Assembly (NCBI RefSeq): GCF_003111645.1
Contig: NZ_CP022187.1
Span: 3,658,001 to 3,722,000 of the forward strand
Direction of reading: 5' to 3'
Source of the DNA: Parazoarcus communis
GTDB lineage: Bacteria > Pseudomonadota > Gammaproteobacteria > Burkholderiales > Rhodocyclaceae
Length of the DNA: 64,000 nucleotides
The translations under genes were made by a program, and so were the position numbers. This document shows, piece after piece, positions 53,035 to 61,251 of this stretch; position 1 is the stretch's first letter, and the number at the start of each line of letters is the position of its first letter. The notes under the pieces were generated by a model that ran no database searches, was not told where the DNA came from, and saw only the letters and a list, made by a program, of their open reading frames with translations.

Positions 53035-53937
53035 GTGTCGAACGTGCAGAAGCTGAACGCCGAAACGGCGCAGGCTATCAAGGTCCTGAGCGGGCTGGAT
53101 TTTTCCGGTGCAGAGGCGCGGGCGCTGGGCGGCGGCTGCATCAACCGGGTGCTCGAGGTGCGCGCGCATGACGGGCCCTGCTGTCTCAAGCTGAACGCTG
53201 CGGGCGCACTGCCGATGTTCGATGCTGAGGCCGATGGCCTGGCGGCGCTGGCCGGGAATGGTGCCTTTCGGGTGCCGCAGGTCCTGGCGTGCGGTGCGAC
53301 GGCGGATGAGGCCTTCCTGCTGCTTGAATACATCGAACTGCATCCGCTCTCGGGCGCGGAAGATGGCCGCCGCTTTGCCGAAGCGCTGGTGCAACTGCAT
53401 CTCGATATTGGTGAGGACTTTGGCTGGGGGCGCGACAACTTCATCGGCGCAAGTCCTCAGGCGAACACCCCGCACCACGCCTGGGCACAATTCTTCGTCA
53501 GATGCCGGCTGGCGCCGCAGCTGGAACGGGCGCGCTCAGCCGGCTACGGCACGGCGCTTGGGTCCGAGCTCGAACAGGTGCTGGCGCGTGTGCCTGCCAT
53601 GTTCCTGGACTACTGTCCGCGCCCCAGCCTGCTCCATGGCGATCTGTGGAACGGCAACGCCGCCGTGGATGCCGGGGGCCGGCCGGTGATCTTCGATCCT
53701 GCCGTCTATCGCGGCGACCGCGATGCGGACCTGGCGATGAGCGAGCTGTTTGGCGGCTTCCCCACCGCCTTCTACGCCACCTACCGTGCGGCCTTGCCGC
53801 CGGCCGAAGGCTACGCGCAGCGCAAGACGCTCTACAACCTTTATCACGTGCTGAACCATCTCAACCTCTTCGGTCGTGCCTACCTCGGGCAGGCCGAGCG
53901 CATGGTCCGCAGTCTGGCGTCCGAGCTGCTGCGCTAG
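53035..53937 (+). CDS. Fructosamine/ketosamine-3-kinase family protein
   Basis: This 300-residue kinase-fold protein of the fructosamine kinase family repairs glycated amines by phosphorylation in characterised members. It shows 'LGGGCINRVLEVRAHDGPCC', the ATP-site Lys in 'CLKLN', the catalytic loop 'LLHGDLWNGNAAVD' and the metal Asp in 'VIFDPAVYRGDRDADLAMSE'. GTG 53035 was chosen because GAGGAG lies seven bases upstream; a GTG at 53014 in frame lacks one. It follows the cupin gene by 52 bases. Confidence 0.9.
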   Translation: MSNVQKLNAETAQAIKVLSGLDFSGAEARALGGGCINRVLEVRAHDGPCCLKLNAAGALPMFDAEADGLAALAGNGAFRVPQVLACGATADEAFLLLEYIELHPLSGAEDGRRFAEALVQLHLDIGEDFGWGRDNFIGASPQANTPHHAWAQFFVRCRLAPQLERARSAGYGTALGSELEQVLARVPAMFLDYCPRPSLLHGDLWNGNAAVDAGGRPVIFDPAVYRGDRDADLAMSELFGGFPTAFYATYRAALPPAEGYAQRKTLYNLYHVLNHLNLFGRAYLGQAERMVRSLASELLR

Positions 53938-53952
53938 CGCAGGTGGCAAGGC

Positions 53953-54528
53953 TCAGAGCGGGCGGCGGATGGTCATGGCGCCACGGATCTCGCCCACCGT
54001 GTAGCCGGTGGCCTTGTCGTCGGGGTACAAGGCCTGCAGCTTCGTCCTGACCGCCGGGTCGATGTCGGTATCGCTGCCGTGGCAGGACAGGCAGAGCGCC
54101 TGCGTGGGCAAGGCCTTCATGTAGCGGTAGGACTCTACCCCGCCCTCGACGACGACCTCGCCTTTCTCCAGCGTTGCGGGCGCCTCTCCGGCCGCTGCGC
54201 GGCGGTCGAAGGCCTCCAGTGCCGCGCGCTCCCAGGCGTCGGGAACCGCCTTTGGATTGCGGTTCTTGAGACTCACGCGGCGGATATTCCAGCCGGTTCT
54301 CTCCGACGCGGCCTTCGCCATCTGTGGCGCCTTGTCGCGGCACACGCCGATTGCGCCCTCGGTGCCGCCCTTTGCAATCTCCCCCTGCAGTACGGCAATC
54401 AGTTTCGGCGGAATGCTGCTTGCCACCCCGCGAGCCTCGGCCAGCAGCGCAGTTTCGTCCGCCACGGCGTGAGCTGCGGAAAGGGTCAGCAACACGGGAA
54501 CAAGGGCGCTTAGCAGTGGATGTCGCAT
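53953..54528 (-). CDS. DUF3365 (Tll0287-like) periplasmic c-haem protein
   Basis: This 191-residue exported protein has a signal peptide ('LLSALVPVLLTLSAAHAVAD') and a single c-type haem motif CLSCH at about residue 147-151. The flanking sequences 'IGVCRDKAPQMAKAASERTG', 'RRVSLKNRNPKAVPDAWE' and 'GYTVGEIRGAMTIRRPL' match the DUF3365/Tll0287-like haem domain. Such domains act as periplasmic redox or gas sensors, often fused to signalling domains; here it stands alone. It is convergent with the fructosamine kinase gene (16 bases). Confidence 0.85.
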   Translation of the reverse strand: MRHPLLSALVPVLLTLSAAHAVADETALLAEARGVASSIPPKLIAVLQGEIAKGGTEGAIGVCRDKAPQMAKAASERTGWNIRRVSLKNRNPKAVPDAWERAALEAFDRRAAAGEAPATLEKGEVVVEGGVESYRYMKALPTQALCLSCHGSDTDIDPAVRTKLQALYPDDKATGYTVGEIRGAMTIRRPL

Positions 54529-54735
54529 GGAGGGCTCCTTCCAGATCGGGTAAATAAGCGAATCATTATGCGCCTGTCGCTGCGGGTGGGCCAGTGCAGG
54601 GGCTTGATGCGGGGCGTGAGCGCACGCGGTCTGGCAATCCTGAAGGCATGAGTCCGGGCGCCTTCTCTGGGAGGCAATCCTTGATCAAGGCCTGAACCCT
54701 TCGGTCTGGAAGTCGAGGAGAGCCGGGCGGGATGA
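54529..54735. other. Intergenic region with no supported gene
   Basis: This is the first part of the 443-base gap between the DUF3365 gene and yghU. It holds the promoter region of the minus-strand haem protein (an AT-richer stretch near 54545-54575) and then GC-rich sequence without a convincing coding frame. Part of it may be the eroded 5' portion of the DsbA-family remnant that follows. Confidence 0.5.
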
Positions 54736-54936
54736 GCGAAACTGGCGCGTTTTGCGGCACACTTCAGTGATCAGCGCTTTGCCGTCGATGTGCGCGAGGC
54801 CGAAAATACCTGGCTGAACCAGGGCATTCGCGGTGTGCCGGCAATGATCTTCAATCGTCGCCACCCTGTGACCGGTGCGCAAGGCGTCGACAACTGCACA
54901 AGTATCCCGGCGCAGCTGGCAGAGATGCCCGATTGA
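54736..54936 (+). pseudogene. C-terminal remnant of an FrnE-like DsbA-family oxidoreductase
   Basis: The frame from 54736 to TGA 54934-54936 has no start codon or ribosome site and follows an in-frame stop at 54733. Its translation contains 'FAVDVREAENTWLNQGIRGV', 'PAMIFNRRHPVTGAQG' and 'LAEMPD'. This is the typical end of FrnE-type DsbA proteins: a charged helix, then G-x-x-G-V-P-x-x-x-F, then the V-x-G-A-Q loop. The N-terminal thioredoxin part with the active site is missing. It is therefore a decayed gene fragment, not an expressed protein. Confidence 0.65.
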
Positions 54937-54971
54937 GCGCGTTTTCAACGATCAACAAGGGGGTCTGAATC

Positions 54972-55847
54972 ATGTCCGAAGTGACCAAATACGTCCCGCC
55001 AGCGGTCTGGACCTGGGATGCCGAGAATGGCGGGGAGTGGGCCAAGATCAATCGACCGCTTGCCGGGGCTACGCACGAGGCCGCGCTGCCGCGCGGCAAG
55101 CATCCCCTGCAGCTATATTCGATGGGTACACCCAATGGGCAGAAGGTCACGATCCTGCTTGAGGAGTTGCTGGCGCTGGGTGTGAGCGGCGCGGAATATG
55201 ACGCTCATCTGATCCGGATTGCCAAGGGCGAACAGTTTTCTACCGGTTTCGTCGAGGTCAATCCAAACTCGAAGATCCCGGCGCTCTTCGATGCCGGTAC
55301 CGGCAGCCGTGTGTTTGAAAGCGGCGCGATTCTCCTCTATCTGGCGGAGAAGTTCGGCCATTTCCTGCCCAAGGATGTGGCTGCGCGCACCGAGGTGCTG
55401 AACTGGCTGTTCTGGCTGCAGGGTTCGGCGCCTTACCTTGGCGGCGGCTTCGGGCATTTCTACGCCTATGCACCCGAGAAGTTCGAATACCCGATCAATC
55501 GCTTCACCATGGAGGTGAAGCGCCAGATGGATGTGCTCGACCGGGAGCTGGCTGCGCATCGCTATCTGGGCGGCGACGAATACTCCATCGCCGACATTGC
55601 GACATGGCCCTGGTACGGCAATCTGGTCCTCGGTGAAGCCTATGGCGCGGGCGAGTTTCTGCAGGTCGAAAGCTACGGTAACCTGCGCCGCTGGGCCGAG
55701 GAGATCCGCCAGCGTCCTGCTGTCCAGCGCGGACGCAAGGTCAACCGGACCTGGGGCAAGCCATCGGAGCAGCTGCACGAGCGCCACGATGCATCCGATT
55801 TCGAGCTCCGGACCCAGGACAAGCTGGATCCCGAAAGCGCTGCCTGA
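54972..55847 (+). CDS. yghU: YghU-type glutathione S-transferase / disulfide-bond oxidoreductase
   Basis: This is a 291-residue Nu-class glutathione transferase. The N-terminal extension 'KYVPPAVWTWDAENGGEWAK' precedes the thioredoxin fold ('LYSMGTPNGQKVTILLEELL') with the glutathione Thr-Pro-Asn-Gly site, 'PNSKIPALFD' and 'VFESGAILLYLAEKF'. The helical domain contains 'YSIADIATWPWYGNL'. YghU binds two glutathione molecules and reduces disulfides. The ATG has AGGGGG upstream. It directly follows the decayed DsbA-family fragment. Confidence 0.94.
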   Translation: MSEVTKYVPPAVWTWDAENGGEWAKINRPLAGATHEAALPRGKHPLQLYSMGTPNGQKVTILLEELLALGVSGAEYDAHLIRIAKGEQFSTGFVEVNPNSKIPALFDAGTGSRVFESGAILLYLAEKFGHFLPKDVAARTEVLNWLFWLQGSAPYLGGGFGHFYAYAPEKFEYPINRFTMEVKRQMDVLDRELAAHRYLGGDEYSIADIATWPWYGNLVLGEAYGAGEFLQVESYGNLRRWAEEIRQRPAVQRGRKVNRTWGKPSEQLHERHDASDFELRTQDKLDPESAA

Positions 55848-55910
55848 GCAACGTTTCGGCAGCGGAGATTTACATGCGACATCCGCAGGCTTCTCCGCCA
55901 GAATAGCATC

Positions 55911-57140
55911 ATGAGTGAAGGCGTCTCCTCCGAAGCGGAAAAACAAGCCCCCGAGCTGTGGCAGTTCGTGCCGCTGTCTGCCTATGCGCAGCCCGAACAG
56001 GCTGCCGGCAGCGCAGCGGCCGCTGCCTGGTCGTCGTTCCTGCGCCTGTTTCAGAGCGCCAATCACGACGACGCCGCGCCGGTGAAGAAGGAGGACGAAC
56101 TGCGCTCCCTGCCCGAGATGCAGCTCGAGCACCTCGTGGGCCGCATCGACTGGCGCGAGGCGTCGAACGCGCTCGATGCGACATTGAGCGGGGAGGCCGA
56201 GGGCGCGATTTCCGGCGTGCAGGTCCTCGTTGGTCAGCCCCACTGCGGCCATGCCGAGATCGTGGCCGACTGGGCGGCCCGCCATCATGCGCAGATCATT
56301 GAGCCACCGTCATGCGAAGCGCTGCTGGCGAACGATGGGCGCTGGCAGGTGACGTGGCCTGCGGACGGCCAGCCGTGGGCGCTGACCGGTCTTGAGCGCT
56401 TCTTCCAGAGAACCGCAAACGGACTTGCGCTGGCGCGCAGCCTGCTTGAGGACATGGTCAGCGGGCGCGCCGGGCCGGGGCTGGCGGGATGCGACAGCTG
56501 GGCATGGGCTTTTCTGCAGCGGGTTTCGTCGCTTCCCTTGCCGGCGGCGCTGACGCTTCAGGCGTTTGACGGCCCCCGCTTGTCACGACTGCTTGCACAG
56601 CTGGTGGACGCCGAAGGGGAGCGCCGCCTGCGGTTTCGCAACGCCCGCAGTGGCCGCGACATGCTGACCGTCCCCTGCGAGGACGACAATGCCGCCAGTG
56701 ATGAGGTTGAGCAGCTTGCAGCGCACTGTCGGGGGAATGTCGGCACGGCACGTCGCTATTGGCGCCAGCGTCTGCGTGCTGTGCCCGATCCGGCAGCAGA
56801 GCTGGGCGATGCCAAGTCGAGCGCGCCCGAGAAGAAGGGCGATCCGGAAGCCGAAGTGGTCTGGGTGTCGGCTGCACAGCCCGAGCTTTCGCTGCCGCTC
56901 GAAGCAAACGAGGACGTGGCGCTCGTCCTGCATGCGCTGCTGCTGCACAACGGGCTGAGCGATGCCGTGCTGCCCGCCGTGCTGCCCTTGCCGCGCCACC
57001 ACTGCATTGCCATCGTGCTGCGCCTGCAGCGACTGACCCTGGTCGAACAGTGTGAGGGCCGCTGGCGGGTGAGCGCGCTGGGCTACGAACTCGTGCGTGG
57101 CTGGCTGCGCGGACGGGGTTTTCTGATTGACGACTTCTGA
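55911..57140 (+). CDS. AAA-like protein with degenerate P-loop, partner of an MscS channel
   Basis: I do not recognise this 409-residue protein as a named family, but it has the order of an AAA/STAND-type module. A strand and loop 'VQVLVGQPHCGHAEIVADWA' sit where a Walker A motif would be: G108-Q-P-H-C-G113-H-A, with Lys changed to His and Thr to Ala. A mid-protein helical region follows ('GNVGTARRYWRQRLRA', like the lid of AAA proteins). The C-terminus resembles a winged helix (about 335-409, 'IAIVLRLQRLTLVEQCEGRW'). ATP hydrolysis is therefore unlikely. It ends six bases before the MscS gene start, indicating coupling, so a regulatory role on the channel is plausible. Confidence 0.7.
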   Translation: MSEGVSSEAEKQAPELWQFVPLSAYAQPEQAAGSAAAAAWSSFLRLFQSANHDDAAPVKKEDELRSLPEMQLEHLVGRIDWREASNALDATLSGEAEGAISGVQVLVGQPHCGHAEIVADWAARHHAQIIEPPSCEALLANDGRWQVTWPADGQPWALTGLERFFQRTANGLALARSLLEDMVSGRAGPGLAGCDSWAWAFLQRVSSLPLPAALTLQAFDGPRLSRLLAQLVDAEGERRLRFRNARSGRDMLTVPCEDDNAASDEVEQLAAHCRGNVGTARRYWRQRLRAVPDPAAELGDAKSSAPEKKGDPEAEVVWVSAAQPELSLPLEANEDVALVLHALLLHNGLSDAVLPAVLPLPRHHCIAIVLRLQRLTLVEQCEGRWRVSALGYELVRGWLRGRGFLIDDF

Positions 57141-57146
57141 CCCGCC

Positions 57147-57959
57147 ATGACTGACGAAAGCTCGATCGCACAGATTTTCCGACCGCCCGACTGGACGATG
57201 GCGCTCGAGGTTGGCGCCGTGCTCCTGATCGCCGCACTGCTCATTGCCGGCTCGCAGCGCGCGCTGCCATGGCTCGGCAACCGCCTGCACGGCAGGCGGC
57301 GATTGCTCGTGCTGGCCCTGGTGCCGGTGTTGCGCCTGCTGATCATCGTCGCGGCCTTCATCATGATCGTCCCCATGGTGATCAATCCGTCGGTGCAGAA
57401 CATGGTCGCGCTGCTCGGTACCGTTGGTCTGGCGATCGGCTTTGCGTTGAAGGATCTCGCCAGCAGCCTGATTGCCGGTGTCGTCGCGGTGGGGGAAATG
57501 CCCTACCGCAACGGAGACTGGATCAAGATTGATGGTATCTATGGCGAGGTGCGCTACGTCGGCATGCGCACGGTGCAAGTCGTGACCCCGACCGACGACG
57601 TGGTGTCGATTCCGCATTCGCGGTTGTGGAACACACCCATCTACAATTCCAACGATGGCTCGCCGCGGCTGCAGTGCGTTGCCGACTTCTACCTGCACCC
57701 GGAGCACGACGCGGCTGAAGTCAAGCAGGTCCTGTCGGATGTGGCGCTCTCCAGCGCCTTTCTGCACTTTGGTCAGCCCATCGCCGTGATCGTGCATGAG
57801 AAGCCGTGGGGAACGTGGTATCGCCTCAAGGCCTATCCTGTGGATGCGCGCCAGCAATTCCGCTTCGTGACCGACCTGACCGTGCGGGGCAAGGCAACCC
57901 TGCTTGGGCTTGGCGTAACCTTTGCCATGGCGCCGACCGTGGAGTCCGTCACGGTGTGA
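57147..57959 (+). CDS. Small-conductance mechanosensitive channel (MscS family)
   Basis: This 270-residue membrane protein has three predicted helices (about 20-40, 52-75 and 85-108). The pore helix and following segment read 'LGTVGLAIGFALKDLASSLI', then 'VVAVGEMPYRNGDWIKIDGI' and 'PTDDVVSIPHSRLWNTPIYN' of the cytoplasmic vestibule. The protein is a minimal MscS. It is co-transcribed with the AAA-like gene six bases upstream, which is an unusual partner for an osmotic-release valve. Confidence 0.93.
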   Translation: MTDESSIAQIFRPPDWTMALEVGAVLLIAALLIAGSQRALPWLGNRLHGRRRLLVLALVPVLRLLIIVAAFIMIVPMVINPSVQNMVALLGTVGLAIGFALKDLASSLIAGVVAVGEMPYRNGDWIKIDGIYGEVRYVGMRTVQVVTPTDDVVSIPHSRLWNTPIYNSNDGSPRLQCVADFYLHPEHDAAEVKQVLSDVALSSAFLHFGQPIAVIVHEKPWGTWYRLKAYPVDARQQFRFVTDLTVRGKATLLGLGVTFAMAPTVESVTV

Positions 57960-58084
57960 AGCCCGCACACCGCGTGGAACCACGACGGGAAACCGATACT
58001 CAGAGTATCTTCGTGCGAAAGATGGGGGCTGAACATGGCCCGCTTTGCCGGTTGCGGGCGAGACTTTCGCCAAAGGAGATCCGA

Positions 58085-59932
58085 TTGAACCTCTCGGACG
58101 TTCTGGACATCGATGAGCTCCGCGGATTGTGCGAGAGCTTCACCGCCGTTACGGGCGCCGTCACCGCTGTTCTCGATCTCGAGGGGAAGGTGCTGATCGC
58201 GACCGGATGGCAGGATATCTGCACCCGGTTTCACCGCGTCAATCCGTCAAGCTGCGCGCGTTGCCTTGAGAGCGACACGGTTCTTGCCGGTCGGCTGAAA
58301 GCGGGAGATGCCTACAACGTCTACGAGTGCCGGAACGGGCTGGTCGATGTCGCGGTACCGATAGAGATCGGCGGCGAACACGTTGCGAACTTCTTTACCG
58401 GCCAGTTTTTCCTGGCGCCGCCTGACAGGAACTTTTTCATTCGCCAGGCCAATACGTTCGGCTTCGATGAAAGCAGCTATATCAGTGCCATGGACCGGGC
58501 GCCCGTTTTTTCTGCCGAACAGGTTCAGTCGATGATGAGCTTCTTCACCCGTCTGGTCAAAGTGATGGGTGAGACGGGGCTTGCGAGGCTGCGTTTGCAG
58601 CAAGCCAATGCCAGTCTGGGGGCGAGTGCGGCAATCATAGCGGCGTCGGAGGATGCCATTATCGGCACATCATTGGACGGCATCATCGAAAGCTGGAATG
58701 GCGGGGCGGATAAGATCTTCGGATACGCTTCGAGTGAGGTGATCGGGAAACCCTTGTCGACGCTGATTCCTCCGAGTCGATCCGGGGAGGAGGCCGACGC
58801 GATTGCGCGCATCTCCCGCGGAGAGCGGGTGAGGCACTTCGAGACAATCCGCTGCCGCAAGGATGGGCAGTCGATCAATGTGTCGATCTCGATCTCTCCG
58901 ATCAGGGACCGCGCAGGCAAAGTGACCGGTGCTTCAAACATTGCAAGAGACGTCACCGAGGCCAGGCGGATCGGCAAAGCCTTGCAGCACCGGCAGCTCA
59001 TGATGGAACGCACCGAAAGCATGGCGCGCCTGGCCAGCTTCGAGTGGGATGTGGACGCCAATACCGTGACCTGGTCGCCCGAGATGTTCGTGATCTTCGG
59101 TCGTGACCCCGCGCTGGGGGTGCCAAACCTCGAGGGACAGGCCGAGCTGTACACGTCCGAGTCGACGCAAAGGCTGTTCGCTGCGGTCAAAACGGCAGTG
59201 GCGGACGGCACGCCCTACGAACTGGAACTGATGACCCTGCAGCCTGGCGGCGAGCGGCGACCCTGTTTCGTGAAGGGCTTCCCCGAGCGTGACGACAGCG
59301 GCCGGGTGGTGCGTATCGCCGGCCTGGTGCAGGACATTACCGATCGCAAACGGGCGGATGAGGAGATCAGACAGCTGGCCTATTACGATCTGCTGACCAA
59401 TCTGCCCAACCGCAGGCTGCTGCTTGACCGCATACGGCAGGCAATGGCTTCAAGCAACCGCAGCAAGGCGCACTGCGCGCTGATGTTCCTCGATCTGGAT
59501 AATTTCAAGACAATCAATGATTCGCATGGGCATCAGGCAGGTGATCTGCTCCTGATTGAGGCTGCCGACCGATTGAGACGCTGCGTGCGCGAAATGGATA
59601 CCGTTGCCCGCTTCGGCGGTGATGAGTTCGTTGTCATGATCTGCGAACTCGACACGGACGTCCGAGCGTCGATGTCGCGTGCCGAGGCCATTGCGCGAAA
59701 AATCTGTGAAGCCCTGTCCCATCCCTACCACATTGTGGTGGGACAGGGTGAAGAGGGCGAGACGTCGATCGAACATCACTGCACGGTGAGCATTGGCGTA
59801 ACGCCATTTGTGGGAAATGACTCCGCCCTGGATGAATTGCTGAAACGGGCTGACCGGGCCATGTACAGGGCCAAGATGGACGGCAAGAACTTGATTCGGT
59901 TCTATCCGGATATCCACGCAGGTCAGGCTTGA
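58085..59932 (+). CDS. PocR-PAS-PAS-GGDEF diguanylate cyclase
   Basis: This 615-residue soluble cyclase begins with a PocR sensory domain (residues about 1-175) with 'GAVTAVLDLEGKVLIATGWQ', 'FHRVNPSSCARCLESD' and 'VANFFTGQFFLAPPDRNFF'. Two PAS domains (about 185-300 and 310-430) and a GGDEF domain (about 440-605) with intact 'FGGDEFVVMI' follow. PocR domains sense small hydrocarbon or diol ligands in studied proteins. TTG 58085 was chosen because AAAGGAG lies eight bases upstream and the domain begins at once; ATG 58022 in frame is an alternative. It lies 125 bases after mscS. Confidence 0.9.
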   Translation: MNLSDVLDIDELRGLCESFTAVTGAVTAVLDLEGKVLIATGWQDICTRFHRVNPSSCARCLESDTVLAGRLKAGDAYNVYECRNGLVDVAVPIEIGGEHVANFFTGQFFLAPPDRNFFIRQANTFGFDESSYISAMDRAPVFSAEQVQSMMSFFTRLVKVMGETGLARLRLQQANASLGASAAIIAASEDAIIGTSLDGIIESWNGGADKIFGYASSEVIGKPLSTLIPPSRSGEEADAIARISRGERVRHFETIRCRKDGQSINVSISISPIRDRAGKVTGASNIARDVTEARRIGKALQHRQLMMERTESMARLASFEWDVDANTVTWSPEMFVIFGRDPALGVPNLEGQAELYTSESTQRLFAAVKTAVADGTPYELELMTLQPGGERRPCFVKGFPERDDSGRVVRIAGLVQDITDRKRADEEIRQLAYYDLLTNLPNRRLLLDRIRQAMASSNRSKAHCALMFLDLDNFKTINDSHGHQAGDLLLIEAADRLRRCVREMDTVARFGGDEFVVMICELDTDVRASMSRAEAIARKICEALSHPYHIVVGQGEEGETSIEHHCTVSIGVTPFVGNDSALDELLKRADRAMYRAKMDGKNLIRFYPDIHAGQA

Positions 59933-60047
59933 GTGACGGGCTTCGGAGCCGTCGGTGTTTCGAATGCGATCCTGCTGTCGCTGTGTCCGCCTGGTGTCCC
60001 CCTCGGGACCGATCGGGCTCTCAGGGTCGTCGTCCGCTGGTTGCGCA

Positions 60048-61091
60048 TTACGGGTTTCCCGCGCCACTTCGATACCGGCTCGGTGCGACCCCCGTCCATT
60101 CCCGAAACGCCCGAGCAAAACTTTTTTCGCTATCGAAGCCAACGGCCGATGCCACCTGCTTGACGGGTTTGCGTGTCTGCAGCAGCAGCTTGATGGCGCG
60201 ATTGCGGCGGGCTTCGTTCTTCAGGCGTTGCAGCGAGATGCCTTCCTCCTTCAGTTGCCGGTGCAGGGTGCGCACCGACAGGTTCAGTTGGGTTGCGATG
60301 TCCTGCGCAGTGTGGGGCGCGTCCGGTCTGGCGTGGAGGAGCTGGGTGACGCTGTGTACCAGCAGACGGTCGCGGCGGTACTGCAGCACGGTGAGCGGCA
60401 GCGCACGCTGCAGCATGATCTGCAAAGCCTGTTCGTCGCGGCGCAGTGGCAGCGACAGGTAACGGGCGTCGAAACTGAGGCTTGCCGCCTCGGCGCCGAA
60501 ACTCAGCGGGCCGGGAAAGAGGTACGGATAGGCGTCCGCATGGGGCGGCGCGGGGAAGGGCAGGCCAGTTTCGGTGAGGGCGATCCGCGAGTCGATCAAC
60601 CAGCTGATGTAGCCCAGCAGGTAGCGCATGATGGTGACCAGGCAGAACTCGCGCATGTCGCCGAAGTCGCGCGCCTCGGTGATGCGGATGGTGGCGGTGT
60701 TGCGCTGGTGGCTGAACGCCAGCGTGAGTTCGTCGGTGAGCAGGCGGTGATGACGGCACCAGCGCTTGAGCGCCACCTCCAGCGTGGGCGAGGTCAGCGA
60801 GGCGCGGCACAGCATGCCGTAGCTGCCCCAGGGCAGGCGGCGCGAGAACCAGCCCAGGGCTTCGTCGTCGAGTTCCTGCATGGCGTGGCCGGACATGACC
60901 TCCATCTGTGCGGCCGTGACGCGGGCCGCAGGGTCGTCCAGGGCCGCCGACGGAATTTGCGCGTGCTGCAGTGCATTGGCCGGATCCATGCCTCGTGCAC
61001 GATACCCGAGCACGATCGCGCGGATAAAGGCGATCGGTGTGGCGGCGCGGCCTCGGGTCAATTCCGCGGAGGAAGGGGTGAGGATCTTCAT
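60048..61091 (-). CDS. AraC-family regulator with Arabinose_bd-like N-terminal domain
   Basis: This 347-residue regulator has an N-terminal ligand domain of the OruR/ArgR-type AraC group (residues about 20-230, 'IAFIRAIVLGYRARGMDPAN', 'LDDEALGWFSRRLPWGSYGM') and a C-terminal double helix-turn-helix (about 250-345, 'AQDIATQLNLSVRTLHRQLK', 'VKQVASAVGFDSEKSFARAF'). ATG 61091 matches the family start. It is divergent from the isovaleryl-CoA dehydrogenase gene with 160 bases between, so it is the likely regulator of that leucine-degradation operon. Confidence 0.9.
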   Translation of the reverse strand: MKILTPSSAELTRGRAATPIAFIRAIVLGYRARGMDPANALQHAQIPSAALDDPAARVTAAQMEVMSGHAMQELDDEALGWFSRRLPWGSYGMLCRASLTSPTLEVALKRWCRHHRLLTDELTLAFSHQRNTATIRITEARDFGDMREFCLVTIMRYLLGYISWLIDSRIALTETGLPFPAPPHADAYPYLFPGPLSFGAEAASLSFDARYLSLPLRRDEQALQIMLQRALPLTVLQYRRDRLLVHSVTQLLHARPDAPHTAQDIATQLNLSVRTLHRQLKEEGISLQRLKNEARRNRAIKLLLQTRKPVKQVASAVGFDSEKSFARAFREWTGVAPSRYRSGAGNP

Positions 61092-61251
61092 GCCCCGCAA
61101 TCCTAAGCATGCTGGCAGTAATTGCAACCTCGATGGCAGTTGTCGCGCTGTGCTTCGGTCTACCCTTATTCCATGACCGGGCAGACGCGTCGATCATCGA
61201 CTGTCGCGCTGTGACCGAACCAGACAAATATACGGAGAAGGAGACCACACC

